Shown here: one piece after another, positions 1 to 7,978 of the stretch
How positions within the stretch are numbered: the stretch's first letter is position 1
How the letters are laid out: every line of letters begins with the position of its first letter
DNA from: an uncultured Alistipes sp.
GTDB lineage: Bacteria; Bacteroidota; Bacteroidia; Bacteroidales; Rikenellaceae
Reading direction: 5' to 3'
DNA: 9,358 nt
Assembly (NCBI GenBank): GCA_947174575.1
Contig: CAMWJM010000032.1
Location: forward strand, 1 to 9,358
Made by a program: the position numbers and the translations under genes
The notes under the pieces: generated by a model
Seen by the model: the letters and a program-made list of their open reading frames with translations, nothing else
The model's database searches: none
Told to the model about the DNA's origin: nothing

Positions 1-138
1 AGCGAGTACCAACCCCACCCCCGCAACCCCCAGGGACCATCGCCTCGGGGGCCCGCAGCTGTGTAACCCCGACACGGTCCAGGGGGGGGGAAGCCCGCAG
101 GAAGATACGGCACGCTAAAAAGATACGGGAAGCGGCAT
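1..138. other. GC-rich region downstream of the operon, no gene assigned
   Basis: This stretch lies beyond the terminator of the leftward operon and reaches the window edge. It is very rich in C and G runs, including nine consecutive G at 82-90 and several C4-C5 runs at 13-31. The nine-base sequence AAGATACGG occurs twice, at 102-110 and 120-128. All three forward frames stay open for a while and stop at 64-66, 116-118 and 138-140. The frames are short, rich in Pro, Arg and Gly, and resemble no family I know, so I do not call a gene. The tail of a rightward gene starting outside the window cannot be excluded. Confidence 0.5.
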
Positions 139-171
139 AAAAAGCAGGTCGCCCCGCAAAGGGCGACCTGC
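139..171 (-). terminator. Intrinsic terminator of the SusCD operon
   Basis: A perfect 11-bp stem is formed by GCAGGTCGCCC (144-154) and its exact reverse complement at 161-171, with a six-base loop. Read leftward, the stem is followed at once by five T (139-143), the classic rho-independent layout. It begins 21 bases after the stop codon of the DUF4302-type gene and so ends the leftward operon. On the + strand the stem is followed by GCAAAAAG rather than T, so it should act in one direction only. Confidence 0.88.
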
Positions 172-192
172 GCAAAAAGAGCAACCGAGTAA

Positions 193-1542
193 CTAATCGC
201 TGAAGCATGCGCCGTAGAACTCGGCGGGCATGCCGCCATCGTCGACGAGCTTGAGCTGCCCCATGACGTAGGAGCCGAACGACACGGACGCCCATTCGAT
301 CTTGAAGGTCTTGCCGACCCAGAACTGGGCGAAAGCGAGGGCTGCCGGTGCACGCGAACAGAAATAGGCTCCATTGCCGAAAGTATCGTCCTCGAACGTC
401 ATATCCGTGACGGTGAACTGGTCTTCGTCCTCGTTGAACTCGATGTAATAAGTCATGTATCCGGAATAACCGCCCACGACCCATTCCACGAGCAGGCGGG
501 GCGCCCCCGATTCCGTAGTCGTGAACTCCAGCTGAACGAGCTGCAACTGCATCCTGAATGCTGAATACAATCCCGCATTTGCCGCCATCATCTGGTAGCC
601 GAACTGGTTTTCGGACTCCAGAGTCGAGGGGAACATCGACGTAATGGTCTGCATGACCGTGTAGAGCTTGCCCGGTCCCAACATGTAGTGGAGCGGGAAA
701 ATCGGCTCGACCTGCGCCTCGACAGCTACCTGTTCGCCGTCGACTACGGCACTGTACTGCTGCGTCTGCTCGTTCCAGACGAATCCGGTGATGGACTTAC
801 CCGCGATGACGACCGGCTCGGTCAAAGCGATGGTCTTGTCCTGCTCGATCTTCACATAGCCGGAGGTTTCGGCTACGTCGTTCCCGTCGATATAGAAGAA
901 CGTATTGGAACGACCGTTGAAGAGCACGTTGACCGTAACATCGCCTACGGAGAAATAACAGTTTTCCCCCTGCTGGTAGGTAATGGCGTCGATGATTACC
1001 CCCATCAGTCCGCCCGCCTCGATCGAAGCCTTTTCTTCGGCCGTAGCCTTGCGCAACGACGCGTCGACACGGTTGACCCGACCGATCAGCGTGAAAACGC
1101 CGTCGGCATAGCCCCCGATCTCGAACTCGAAATCGGTGCCGAGTCCCATGTTGCCCGAACCGCCGCTGATCTCGTTGTCGGGATCGTTGATGATCGAGAG
1201 ATAGGAATAGGTGTCGAACGAGAGCGTGGGGCGCTGCAACGAACGGATGTTGTAGGTCGAAGTCATGGACACGCCGTTCAGCTCGGTGTAATAGAAGTTG
1301 TCGGTGTACATGGTCACCTTGTTGTCGTCGGTGAAGGTCATGTGGAACCGATAGTAGCCCTCGTCGGTCATCACGTCGGCGATCCAGCCGTTCTCGGCAC
1401 CCGCCAGCTCGGCGATGTAGCTCTTGATGACCGCATCGACGCGTGCATCGGCACTGTCGTCCATGGTGATGACGGTCTCTTCGCAACCCGCCAGGAACGC
1501 AACGACGCAGAGGGACGCTAATATGCTCAACAGTTTTTTCAT
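193..1542 (-). CDS. DUF4302-type outer-membrane lipoprotein
   Basis: This is an exported lipoprotein of 449 residues. Its signal peptide ends in the lipobox LAGC with Cys20 as the lipid site, followed by EE, acidic residues of the kind linked to surface export of Bacteroidetes lipoproteins. The N-terminal pattern around residues 51-81 (NGW, then a Tyr-rich strand and a TDDNKVTMYTD stretch) and the region near 113-144 (YLSIINDP, then a Gly-rich turn and DFEFEIGG) match what I know of DUF4302 proteins. The rest is β-rich with no catalytic motif that I recognise. ATG at 1542 is chosen because the signal peptide begins there; the in-frame TTG at 1569 would add nine residues before it. It is the last gene of the operon, 27 bases after the metallohydrolase gene. 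Its function is unknown. Such proteins are known beside SusC/SusD pairs and Mx1-type lipoproteins, which suggests a ligand-binding accessory role. Confidence 0.8.
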   Translation of the reverse strand: MKKLLSILASLCVVAFLAGCEETVITMDDSADARVDAVIKSYIAELAGAENGWIADVMTDEGYYRFHMTFTDDNKVTMYTDNFYYTELNGVSMTSTYNIRSLQRPTLSFDTYSYLSIINDPDNEISGGSGNMGLGTDFEFEIGGYADGVFTLIGRVNRVDASLRKATAEEKASIEAGGLMGVIIDAITYQQGENCYFSVGDVTVNVLFNGRSNTFFYIDGNDVAETSGYVKIEQDKTIALTEPVVIAGKSITGFVWNEQTQQYSAVVDGEQVAVEAQVEPIFPLHYMLGPGKLYTVMQTITSMFPSTLESENQFGYQMMAANAGLYSAFRMQLQLVQLEFTTTESGAPRLLVEWVVGGYSGYMTYYIEFNEDEDQFTVTDMTFEDDTFGNGAYFCSRAPAALAFAQFWVGKTFKIEWASVSFGSYVMGQLKLVDDGGMPAEFYGACFSD

Positions 1543-1569
1543 GTTCTGCAAATTTTTTCGATTAAACAA

Positions 1570-2517
1570 TTACTCCGTGGGAGGAGTGGCCAGCACCGTG
1601 GCGATCGCCTCCTGGACGTAGGTTTCGAGACCCTTGTTGCCCATCTCGTCGTCGAACATCGCGATGCCCCACGTATCCTGCATGTAGGACTCCACCATGG
1701 AGAGTTTCTGGGTCAGGGCACCATAGGCATCCGTAATAGTGGAGTTCTGGGCCGAAGCGCACACCACCTGGTCGAACCACGTCTTGCCGTAGACCAGCAC
1801 CATGGAGAAGACCTCGACGAAATCGTCGTCCTTGTTGTTCATGGCATAGTTGCGGGTGAAACCGAGCTGGTAAGACTCCGGCTGGTTGTCGTTGGGTTTG
1901 CCCTTGTCATAGTTCTTCCAGCCCGTCGAATCGTAGAAGCCGGCGCTGATGTCCTGGAACGTCTTGTCGAACATGACCGTTTGGTGCATGATGTGCCCGA
2001 ACTCGTGCAGGATCACATGCAGGAACGATTTGACCTGGGCTTCGTCCTCGGGATCGAAATTATTGACGTTCATCAGCAGAATCTTGCGGCCGCCCTCGGC
2101 CTCTCCGAGCTTGATCGAACCGCTCTGGTACTCGGGACTGCCCACGAGCACCACTTTCTTGGGCGCCAGACGGCAAAGGAAATCCTTGTTGCCGGAGGCC
2201 TGGACGAACGGATCGAACCACACGTCGCGGATGACGGCCATCATAGGCTGCACCAAGTCGTACATCACGGGCACCAGGCGAGTATCGGAGATGTTGGAAT
2301 ACATCTGCGCCGCATCCCAGCGGTAGACCACTTCGATGTTGTAGGGCTGCGTAAAATTCTCGTAGAGCCACTGGTCGAGTTCGTTGGCGATCTCCTCCGT
2401 GCCGCCCAGACCGGGGATGACCAGATCGTCGGCGATCGTCTCCTTCTCCCGGCACGAGCATACGCCGAGCAAAAGTACGGCGGAGAGGAGAAGTTGCGCT
2501 ATTCTCATGTTTTTCAT
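1570..2517 (-). CDS. Putative zinc metallohydrolase lipoprotein (Mx1 / substrate import-associated type)
   Basis: This lipoprotein of 315 residues carries an HExxH zinc site. The signal peptide ends in VCSC with Cys22 as the lipid site. The active-site motif is HEFGH at residues 171-175, inside a predicted helix (HVILHEFGHIMH), so H171 and H175 should bind zinc and E172 should be the catalytic base. A DDDFVE motif about 60 residues later puts E235 forward as a third ligand; that assignment is inference. Length, lipobox and neighbours fit the family known as putative zinc-binding metallopeptidase (Peptidase_Mx1), also named substrate import-associated zinc metallohydrolase lipoprotein. The family's substrate is not established; cleavage of a peptide or protein before uptake is the simplest guess. 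ATG at 2517 is preferred over ATG at 2508 and over a TTG at 2544, because it gives a normal basic n-region. It starts 28 bases after the SusD stop. Confidence 0.88.
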   Translation of the reverse strand: MKNMRIAQLLLSAVLLLGVCSCREKETIADDLVIPGLGGTEEIANELDQWLYENFTQPYNIEVVYRWDAAQMYSNISDTRLVPVMYDLVQPMMAVIRDVWFDPFVQASGNKDFLCRLAPKKVVLVGSPEYQSGSIKLGEAEGGRKILLMNVNNFDPEDEAQVKSFLHVILHEFGHIMHQTVMFDKTFQDISAGFYDSTGWKNYDKGKPNDNQPESYQLGFTRNYAMNNKDDDFVEVFSMVLVYGKTWFDQVVCASAQNSTITDAYGALTQKLSMVESYMQDTWGIAMFDDEMGNKGLETYVQEAIATVLATPPTE

Positions 2518-2545
2518 ACTTTTTCGATATTTAGGTTGCGACAAA

Positions 2546-4237
2546 CTAATTCCACGGCTGCGGGATATGATCGTAGGGATTCATCTGCAAGCCCGAAAGC
2601 TCGGCATTGCGAGGAAGCTGCACCACGCGACGGTCGTCGTCGGGGGTCAGCGTGCTGGTCTCGCCCGTAATCATGCGGTGTACGACGGGAATGTTCCAAC
2701 GCAGGATGTCGAACCAGCGCATGCCCTCGTAGAGGAACTCCGTGTGGCGGCTGTCGAGCACCATGAGGATCAGCGAGCGCTGGAGCATGCCCTCGTAGGT
2801 GGCGGGATCGGTGGTGAAGCGTCCGGCATTGAAGCTGTTGAGCAGGTAGTTGCCGGGCATGGAGAGCGACTCGGCATAGTAGTTCACCAACTTGTCGCGC
2901 GAGAGGAAGCAACTCGTGATCTGAGCATTCACACGATTCTGCACATACATGGTCAGGTCGTGGATCGCCTTGTCGTACTCGCCGGTCATGGCATAGGCCT
3001 CGGCACGGGCGAGGATCAGCTCCTCCTGGCGGAAAAGGCTCAAGCGCACGTGCGGCTGGCCGGTCACGTCGTCGTCGGACTTGAAATCCTCGTACATCTT
3101 GGGCACGAACGACGGCGAATTGGCAGTCGAATAACCGTAAGCCGGCAAATTCCAACCATAGCCGGTGGCATTGTCGCCTATAAGGGCCGCGATGCTCTTT
3201 TCCGAATAGTTGTAACGGGTATAGGCATTCGAGCGGGTAATTCGAAACAAAAGCGAATAAGGCTCGCACGAAAGCAGCACGTGGGACGACTTGGGATCGG
3301 TGAAGCTCAACCCGATACCTTGCGCAGCTCCGGAGATGTTGCGGTAGTTGTCCCAGTTGTAGAAGTTGGCGCCGCAGTAGAGGAACGCCACGTCATTATA
3401 AGGATGCGGAATCATGACCGGCGTACCGTCGGCATTGACCAGCGGCCCGGAAGCATTCTGCAAACCGACCAAAGTCGACGGCTGGGGAATCTGCTGCGAG
3501 ACAAGCGAAATCACCGTGGGATAGTCGCGCTCGAACAGCGCCACGCGCACGGCGAAAGCTCGGGCCGAAGCGACGGTGAAGTGGAATTTGGGCTGCTCGT
3601 AATCGGCCGACGTGCCGACATGCGCCAAACCCTCGACCAAGTCGCTCTTGACTTTTTCGAGCGTCGAAGCTACCGTACCGCGGTCGTAGTGCTTGAAGAC
3701 CTCGTCTTCGGGTTCGGTGACATAGGGAATACCGGGTTTCGAAGCCCGGTTGGCCTCGTCGAAGAAGTCGGAATGGATGGTCAGCAGGCAGAAGTGCGCA
3801 TAGGCGCGGCACAGCAAGGCTTCGGCCCGATAGATCTCCGAACCATGGGGATTGCCCATCTCGTCGAGCGCCGCGAGTGCATGGTTGGCTGCGGCGATCG
3901 CCTTGTAACATGCCGTCCAATAAGCCTCGTTGTCGTCGGAACCCTCGATAGAGGTATGCTCCTCCCAACGGTAGTTGGTATACTGGAAACTCATCGAGGT
4001 GCCGGGCTGCGTACCGAGCATAGTCGCACCGAGATCGGTGTAACCGTCGCAGCGGGGTTCGAGCGCCGAGGCGTAGAAACGATAGGGATAGGCCGAAACG
4101 AGCAGGGCCTTGACCTTCTCCACGTTGTCGATCTGCGTGCGGTTGTCGGGCATGGTGTCGAGGAAGTCGCCGCAACCGCCGGCGCCGAGCGCCGCGAACG
4201 CCAGGGACAACGTTATAATCAATTTTCTCATATTCAT
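2546..4237 (-). CDS. SusD/RagB-family nutrient-binding outer-membrane lipoprotein
   Basis: SusD-type proteins are surface lipoproteins that bind ligand and form the hinged lid of the SusC barrel. This one has 563 residues. The signal peptide ends in AGGC with Cys22, followed by GDFLDTMPDNR, a typical SusD mature N-terminus. Helical TPR-like segments can be seen around 106-126, 135-160 (YRAEALLCRAYAHF), 186-203 and 402-437 (EELILARAEAYAMTGEYDKA). The C-terminal part has the family hallmark RHTEFLYEGMRWFDILRW at about 497-514. The -3 lipobox residue is Ala rather than Leu, a mild deviation. ATG at 4237 is used; ATG at 4231 is equally possible and would remove two residues. The leader is A/T-rich with no Shine-Dalgarno sequence, as is usual in this phylum. 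It lies 25 bases after SusC, so co-transcription is near certain. The ligand cannot be read from the sequence. Confidence 0.95.
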   Translation of the reverse strand: MNMRKLIITLSLAFAALGAGGCGDFLDTMPDNRTQIDNVEKVKALLVSAYPYRFYASALEPRCDGYTDLGATMLGTQPGTSMSFQYTNYRWEEHTSIEGSDDNEAYWTACYKAIAAANHALAALDEMGNPHGSEIYRAEALLCRAYAHFCLLTIHSDFFDEANRASKPGIPYVTEPEDEVFKHYDRGTVASTLEKVKSDLVEGLAHVGTSADYEQPKFHFTVASARAFAVRVALFERDYPTVISLVSQQIPQPSTLVGLQNASGPLVNADGTPVMIPHPYNDVAFLYCGANFYNWDNYRNISGAAQGIGLSFTDPKSSHVLLSCEPYSLLFRITRSNAYTRYNYSEKSIAALIGDNATGYGWNLPAYGYSTANSPSFVPKMYEDFKSDDDVTGQPHVRLSLFRQEELILARAEAYAMTGEYDKAIHDLTMYVQNRVNAQITSCFLSRDKLVNYYAESLSMPGNYLLNSFNAGRFTTDPATYEGMLQRSLILMVLDSRHTEFLYEGMRWFDILRWNIPVVHRMITGETSTLTPDDDRRVVQLPRNAELSGLQMNPYDHIPQPWN

Positions 4238-4262
4238 CGTATATTTTATGTTTCGTGCGTAA

Positions 4263-7200
4263 TTAGAACCCGAGGTTCAGCGACAGGGTGAACTGCGTGG
4301 TGGAGGGCATGGCCACACCGCCGGTGTTGAAGAACTCGGGATCCTGACCGTGCAGGGCCTTGTCGGAGTAGAGCAACCACGGATCCTTGACCGTCAGACG
4401 CAAACCCGCGGTCTTGAAGAAACGCGACTTGCTGACCAGCGCGGGCGAGAAATCGTAGTTGAGCGAAACGGACTTCAAGCGGATGAAGTCGCCCTTCACG
4501 ACGCGGGCCGTCGAATAGTTGTAGTTGACGTAGGGATAGTTGTTCGATCCGAGCGAGATCGACTGATGCACCCAGTCGGCGATGGCGGGCGAGAGGTTGT
4601 CGCCGGTCATCAGGAAACGATCCTTGAACTCGTTGGACATGGCGTCCAGGTCGCTGTACTGCGAGGCATAGGCCGGCGTGAGACGGATCTTGCTGCCGAA
4701 CTGGTAGGTGAAGAATGCATTGAGCGAAAAGTTCTTGTAGCGCAACGTGGTGTTGAAACCGCCGGTGATCTTGGGATCGACCGTACCCTCGAACTTGAGG
4801 AACTCGGTCTCGGTGCCCTGCATGTAGATGTCGGTCGACTCTTCGCCGTCGGCATTCTCGAACAACGGAATACCGGTCTCGGGATCGAGCCGCGAGAAGG
4901 GAATCGAGAAGAGCGAGTTGACGGGATAGCCGTTCTTGTTGCCGCCCTCGCCGCGCACCAGTTCGTAGACGGCGGGCATGTTCTGGGCGTTCTTGATCTC
5001 GTTGGTCGAGTAACCGAACGTGAGGTTGGCCGTCCAGCTCCAGTTCTTGGTGCGGATCATCGTACCGCCGAGCGTGACGTCGAAACCGTGGGCGTCGAGG
5101 TCGGCGAAGTTGGCCAGCTTCCAGGTGAAACCGCCCACGCCGGGGGTTTTCACCACGTCGATCAAATCGAAGCTCTTGCGGCTGAAGTAGTCGAACGAGA
5201 AGGTCAACCGGTTGTCGAAGAACGCCATGTCGATGCCGGCGTTGAACTGGTAGCTCTTCTCCCAAGTGAGGTCTTTGTTACCCAGCGCGTCGATCGTGAT
5301 CTGGTTCTCGGTGTAGCCGGGACGATAGACCTGCGAATTGTAGAACAGCGCGGCGGCGTTCGATGCGTTGGGCATGCTGGCCGTCAGACCGTAGCTCACG
5401 CGCGGACTCAACACGTCGAGCCACTCGACATCCTCCATGAACGCTTCGTTCTGGATGTTCCACTTGGCACCGAAGTTCCACGTAGGCAACCACCGGGCGC
5501 TGGACGACGCGCCCAGCGAGTTGGTACCGTCGTAACGCACCGTGGCCGAAACGGAGTATTTCCGATCGAACGCGTAATCGGCATTGAGGTAGAACGCCGC
5601 AAAGCGGTCGCGATAGGTGTTCGAAGTGAACAGATCGCGCTGACGGTCGCTCATCATGCGGTAGAACAGCGGGTTGTTGTAGACCACGCCGCCCATGTAA
5701 TATTGGTAGCCGGCCTGCGTCGCGGTTTCGCTCGTACGATCGAGATACTTGATCTGCGTACCGGCCAACACGCTCAATTCGTGGGTGCGGACGTTGTTGT
5801 CCCACACCTTGTTGTAGGCGAACGACGCACGCATCTCATAGTTGAGCAGCGTGTTGTTGGCCGTGTCGTAGAAACCGCCGCGCTCCATGACCGACACCGG
5901 TTCGGCGCTCAAATCCTCCTTGTTCGTCCAGAGGAAGCGGTTGCGCGAACGGATGGTCGAGTTGCCGTCGGCCCGATAGGCGCCGGCGACGTTGGAGTTC
6001 TCGGTGATCTTGTGCACCTGGTCGCTCTTCACATAGCGCAACATGCCCGTGAAGTTGAAGCGCAGCCCCTTGACGATGTTGTAGTTGAACTCGCCCTGCA
6101 CCTTGGCGTCCATGACGTTGAGTTCGATCTTGTTCTCACGCAACTCGTTGAGGATGTTGAACGGCGCGAAGTTCATGGTCACGTACTCCAGATTGCCGTC
6201 GTTGTCGTAGGGACGCACCGCACGGCTGGTGTTGAGCGCATAGCTGAAGGGGTTGATGTCGAAATCGCGCGACCACTCGCCGCTCACCACGTCGACTTCG
6301 CGCGTATAGGAACCCGGAGCCTCCTGCTGGCGCAGCGAAGCCACGGCCAGCAAGCCGATCGAAATCTTGCGGCTGATGTCGTACTCGTTACGGAAGTTGA
6401 GGGTGTAGCGATTGACCTTGTCGGCGATCGTCCAACCGGCATCGTTCAGGAAGCCGATCGACGCATAAGTGCGCGAACGCTCCGTACCGGTCGAAACGCT
6501 CAACGAATGCTCCTGCAGCAGATTGTGCGTGAAGAGCAGGTCGAACCAGTCGGTATTGGCCTTGGCGTAGTTCATCAGGAACGCGTTGCGCGCCTCGCGC
6601 GTGTTGGCCAGACCGAAGCCCGTAGCGGGATCGTAGGCGTTGATCGCATTGTACATCAGGCCATAGACGCCCGAATTCGACGAGTTGACGATGTCCTGGT
6701 TGAGCAGGCCCTTGCGCTCCAGCTCCGAATAGACGGCCATCTGGTCGGCGGAGTTCATGATGTCGAACTTCGAATAACGGGGCTTGGTGCGAATGGTGAA
6801 GTTGCCCGTATAGTTGATACGCGGCGCACCCTGCTTACCTTTCTTGGTGGTGATGACCACCACGCCGTTCATGGCGCGGGCACCGTAGAGCGCCGTCGCG
6901 GCGGCATCCTTGAGGATGTCGAACGACTCGATATCGGCGGGGTTGATGCCGGCCACCGACGAACCGAGCAGCGTGGTGGGGTCGCCGCTGGAGAGCTGGT
7001 CGTTGGAAATCTCGACCACATCCTCCAATACTACGCCGTCGACCACCCACAAGGGCTTGTTCTCGCCCGAGAGCGACGTCACGCCGCGGATGCGCACCTT
7101 GGGCGCCGAACCGAACGTGCTCGACACGTTCTGCACCGAGACGCCGGCAACCTGACCTTCGAGCATGCGGCTCACGTCGCTCACACCGGCGATCGCTATA

Positions 7201-7586
7201 TCTTCGGCACTGATTTTCACCGACGAACCGGTGAACGTCTCTTTCTTGGCATTCTTGAAGCCGGTCACCACCACGTCGTCGATCTTCGTCGCCGACTTGG
7301 TCAGCTTGACGGTCACCTTGGTCGTGCCTTTCGCAATGGCGACCTGACTCTCCTCGTAGCCGAGGAACGCCACGGTCAGCACATCCTTGCCCGCGGGCAA
7401 CATAATCTGGAAATCGCCCCGTGCGGAGGTGACGGTACCGACCGAAGTGGCATTCACGGTCACGGTCGCACCGACGATCGGAGTTCCGTCCTCGGCGTCG
7501 ATCACCGTACCCGATATCCTAATCTGGGCGAAAGCGCTCGCTATGCTCAAATTAGCGATGATCAGTAAAAGAATAATTTTTCTCAT
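4263..7586 (-). CDS. SusC/RagA-family TonB-dependent outer-membrane transporter
   Basis: This is a 1107-residue TonB-dependent barrel that should import the ligand captured by its SusD partner. The signal peptide ends in SAFA with cleavage before Gln21. A carboxypeptidase-regulatory-like domain follows at about 22-97 (ISGTVIDAEDGTPIVGATV). The TonB box is probably IDDVVVTGF at 102-110. The plug domain at about 111-250 contains LWVVDGVVLED (179-189) and the SusC signature ILKDAAATALYGARAMNGVV (224-243). The rest is β-barrel and ends in an aromatic residue (LNLGF), as expected for barrel assembly. There is no STN domain before the regulatory-like domain, so direct coupling to an ECF sigma/FecR system is unlikely. 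ATG at 7586 is chosen because it begins the signal peptide; the in-frame TTG at 7619 would put 11 extra residues in front. It is the first gene of the operon and is divergent from the recombinase gene. Confidence 0.96.
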   Translation of the reverse strand: MRKIILLLIIANLSIASAFAQIRISGTVIDAEDGTPIVGATVTVNATSVGTVTSARGDFQIMLPAGKDVLTVAFLGYEESQVAIAKGTTKVTVKLTKSATKIDDVVVTGFKNAKKETFTGSSVKISAEDIAIAGVSDVSRMLEGQVAGVSVQNVSSTFGSAPKVRIRGVTSLSGENKPLWVVDGVVLEDVVEISNDQLSSGDPTTLLGSSVAGINPADIESFDILKDAAATALYGARAMNGVVVITTKKGKQGAPRINYTGNFTIRTKPRYSKFDIMNSADQMAVYSELERKGLLNQDIVNSSNSGVYGLMYNAINAYDPATGFGLANTREARNAFLMNYAKANTDWFDLLFTHNLLQEHSLSVSTGTERSRTYASIGFLNDAGWTIADKVNRYTLNFRNEYDISRKISIGLLAVASLRQQEAPGSYTREVDVVSGEWSRDFDINPFSYALNTSRAVRPYDNDGNLEYVTMNFAPFNILNELRENKIELNVMDAKVQGEFNYNIVKGLRFNFTGMLRYVKSDQVHKITENSNVAGAYRADGNSTIRSRNRFLWTNKEDLSAEPVSVMERGGFYDTANNTLLNYEMRASFAYNKVWDNNVRTHELSVLAGTQIKYLDRTSETATQAGYQYYMGGVVYNNPLFYRMMSDRQRDLFTSNTYRDRFAAFYLNADYAFDRKYSVSATVRYDGTNSLGASSSARWLPTWNFGAKWNIQNEAFMEDVEWLDVLSPRVSYGLTASMPNASNAAALFYNSQVYRPGYTENQITIDALGNKDLTWEKSYQFNAGIDMAFFDNRLTFSFDYFSRKSFDLIDVVKTPGVGGFTWKLANFADLDAHGFDVTLGGTMIRTKNWSWTANLTFGYSTNEIKNAQNMPAVYELVRGEGGNKNGYPVNSLFSIPFSRLDPETGIPLFENADGEESTDIYMQGTETEFLKFEGTVDPKITGGFNTTLRYKNFSLNAFFTYQFGSKIRLTPAYASQYSDLDAMSNEFKDRFLMTGDNLSPAIADWVHQSISLGSNNYPYVNYNYSTARVVKGDFIRLKSVSLNYDFSPALVSKSRFFKTAGLRLTVKDPWLLYSDKALHGQDPEFFNTGGVAMPSTTQFTLSLNLGF

Positions 7587-7978
7587 GCACAATCCAATTT
7601 TAGAGGTTTCACGTAACAATTGTTGCTCTGCGACCTTCTATTCCAACCACCGTCCCGACCGTTGCGCATCCCCGATCGAGTACGTTTTTTAAAATAAAAA
7701 GGGAAGTGCCGCGAACGATCGCTAAAACATGCTGGGAGTCAGACTATTGAAACCAGATTTATCCGAAATACGACGAAACCGTATAACCTGCAGGCACTCA
7801 ATGCAAAACACTCTTCGTTCGACAGACGTGCGTTTCGACACGGCAACTAAAAAGTAACCCAATAATCTGTTCAACATGCGGCGAATAAGCTGTTTAGACC
7901 GATTCATACACCAAAAGGAGGGTGCTATGTCGTTACCTTTAACGCGGAATATCGAAGTAGAACCTAATTGCAAACAGC
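7587..7978. promoter_or_regulatory. Divergent intergenic region between SusC and the recombinase gene
   Basis: These 392 bases must hold the promoters for the leftward operon and probably for the rightward recombinase. I found no clean match on either strand to the Bacteroidetes promoter (TTTG, about 19 bases, TAnnTTTG). Visible structure includes a perfect palindrome at 7615-7624, an AT-rich patch (T6 then A-rich) at 7685-7700, near-identical direct repeats CGTTCGACA (7816-7824) and CGTTTCGACA (7831-7840), and an imperfect hairpin CGTTA/TAACG at 7931-7944. A strong Shine-Dalgarno-like stretch lies at 7915-7922. No long inverted repeat is evident inside the region. The base composition is more AT-rich than the flanking genes. 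I see no convincing gene here. Confidence 0.7.
7615..7624. repeat. Perfect palindrome AACAATTGTT upstream of SusC
   Basis: This ten-base perfect palindrome lies 28 bases upstream of the SusC start codon (7586), so it would sit in the 5' leader or at the promoter. On the minus strand it continues into GTTACG, a hexamer that recurs in a longer palindrome at 9301-9315. It could be an operator half-site pair or part of a recombination site; nothing in the window decides between these. A ten-base palindrome can also arise by chance. Confidence 0.4.

Noticed and set aside
1..140. C-terminal tail of a rightward gene entering from the left
   Set aside because: All three forward frames are partly open and none has recognisable protein character. 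High GC alone explains the lack of stops. Cannot be decided without sequence to the left.
688..1521. 277-codon + strand frame opposite the DUF4302-type gene
   Set aside because: Antisense shadow with no recognisable motif. The minus-strand frame has a signal peptide, lipobox and operon position.
2384..4291. 635-codon open frame on the + strand, opposite the SusD gene
   Set aside because: Antisense shadow of SusD running into both neighbouring genes. It shows no domain or export signal, while the minus-strand frame has clear SusD hallmarks.
4350..7568. 1072-codon open frame on the + strand, opposite the SusC gene
   Set aside because: It mirrors the SusC gene almost end to end, its product is dominated by Val, His, Arg and Gly with no recognisable domain, and long antisense frames are common opposite GC-rich genes. 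The SusC frame has a signal peptide, plug motifs and a β-barrel end.
7595..7602. Minus-strand TAAAATTG as a -7 promoter element for SusC
   Set aside because: It has one mismatch to TAnnTTTG, no TTTG at the right spacing upstream, and lies so close to the ATG (7586) that the leader would be only a few bases long.
7722..7973. Possible 83-codon minus-strand gene in the intergenic region
   Set aside because: It begins with TTG, has no recognisable domain, and would sit in the space needed for the divergent promoters. The first ATG inside it leaves about 60 residues of basic, unremarkable sequence.
7587..7978. Invertible promoter flanked by long inverted repeats
   Set aside because: I looked for matching arms on both strands and found only 5-10-base elements, below what I would call an invertible segment from sequence alone. 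The idea is kept as a hypothesis in the findings.
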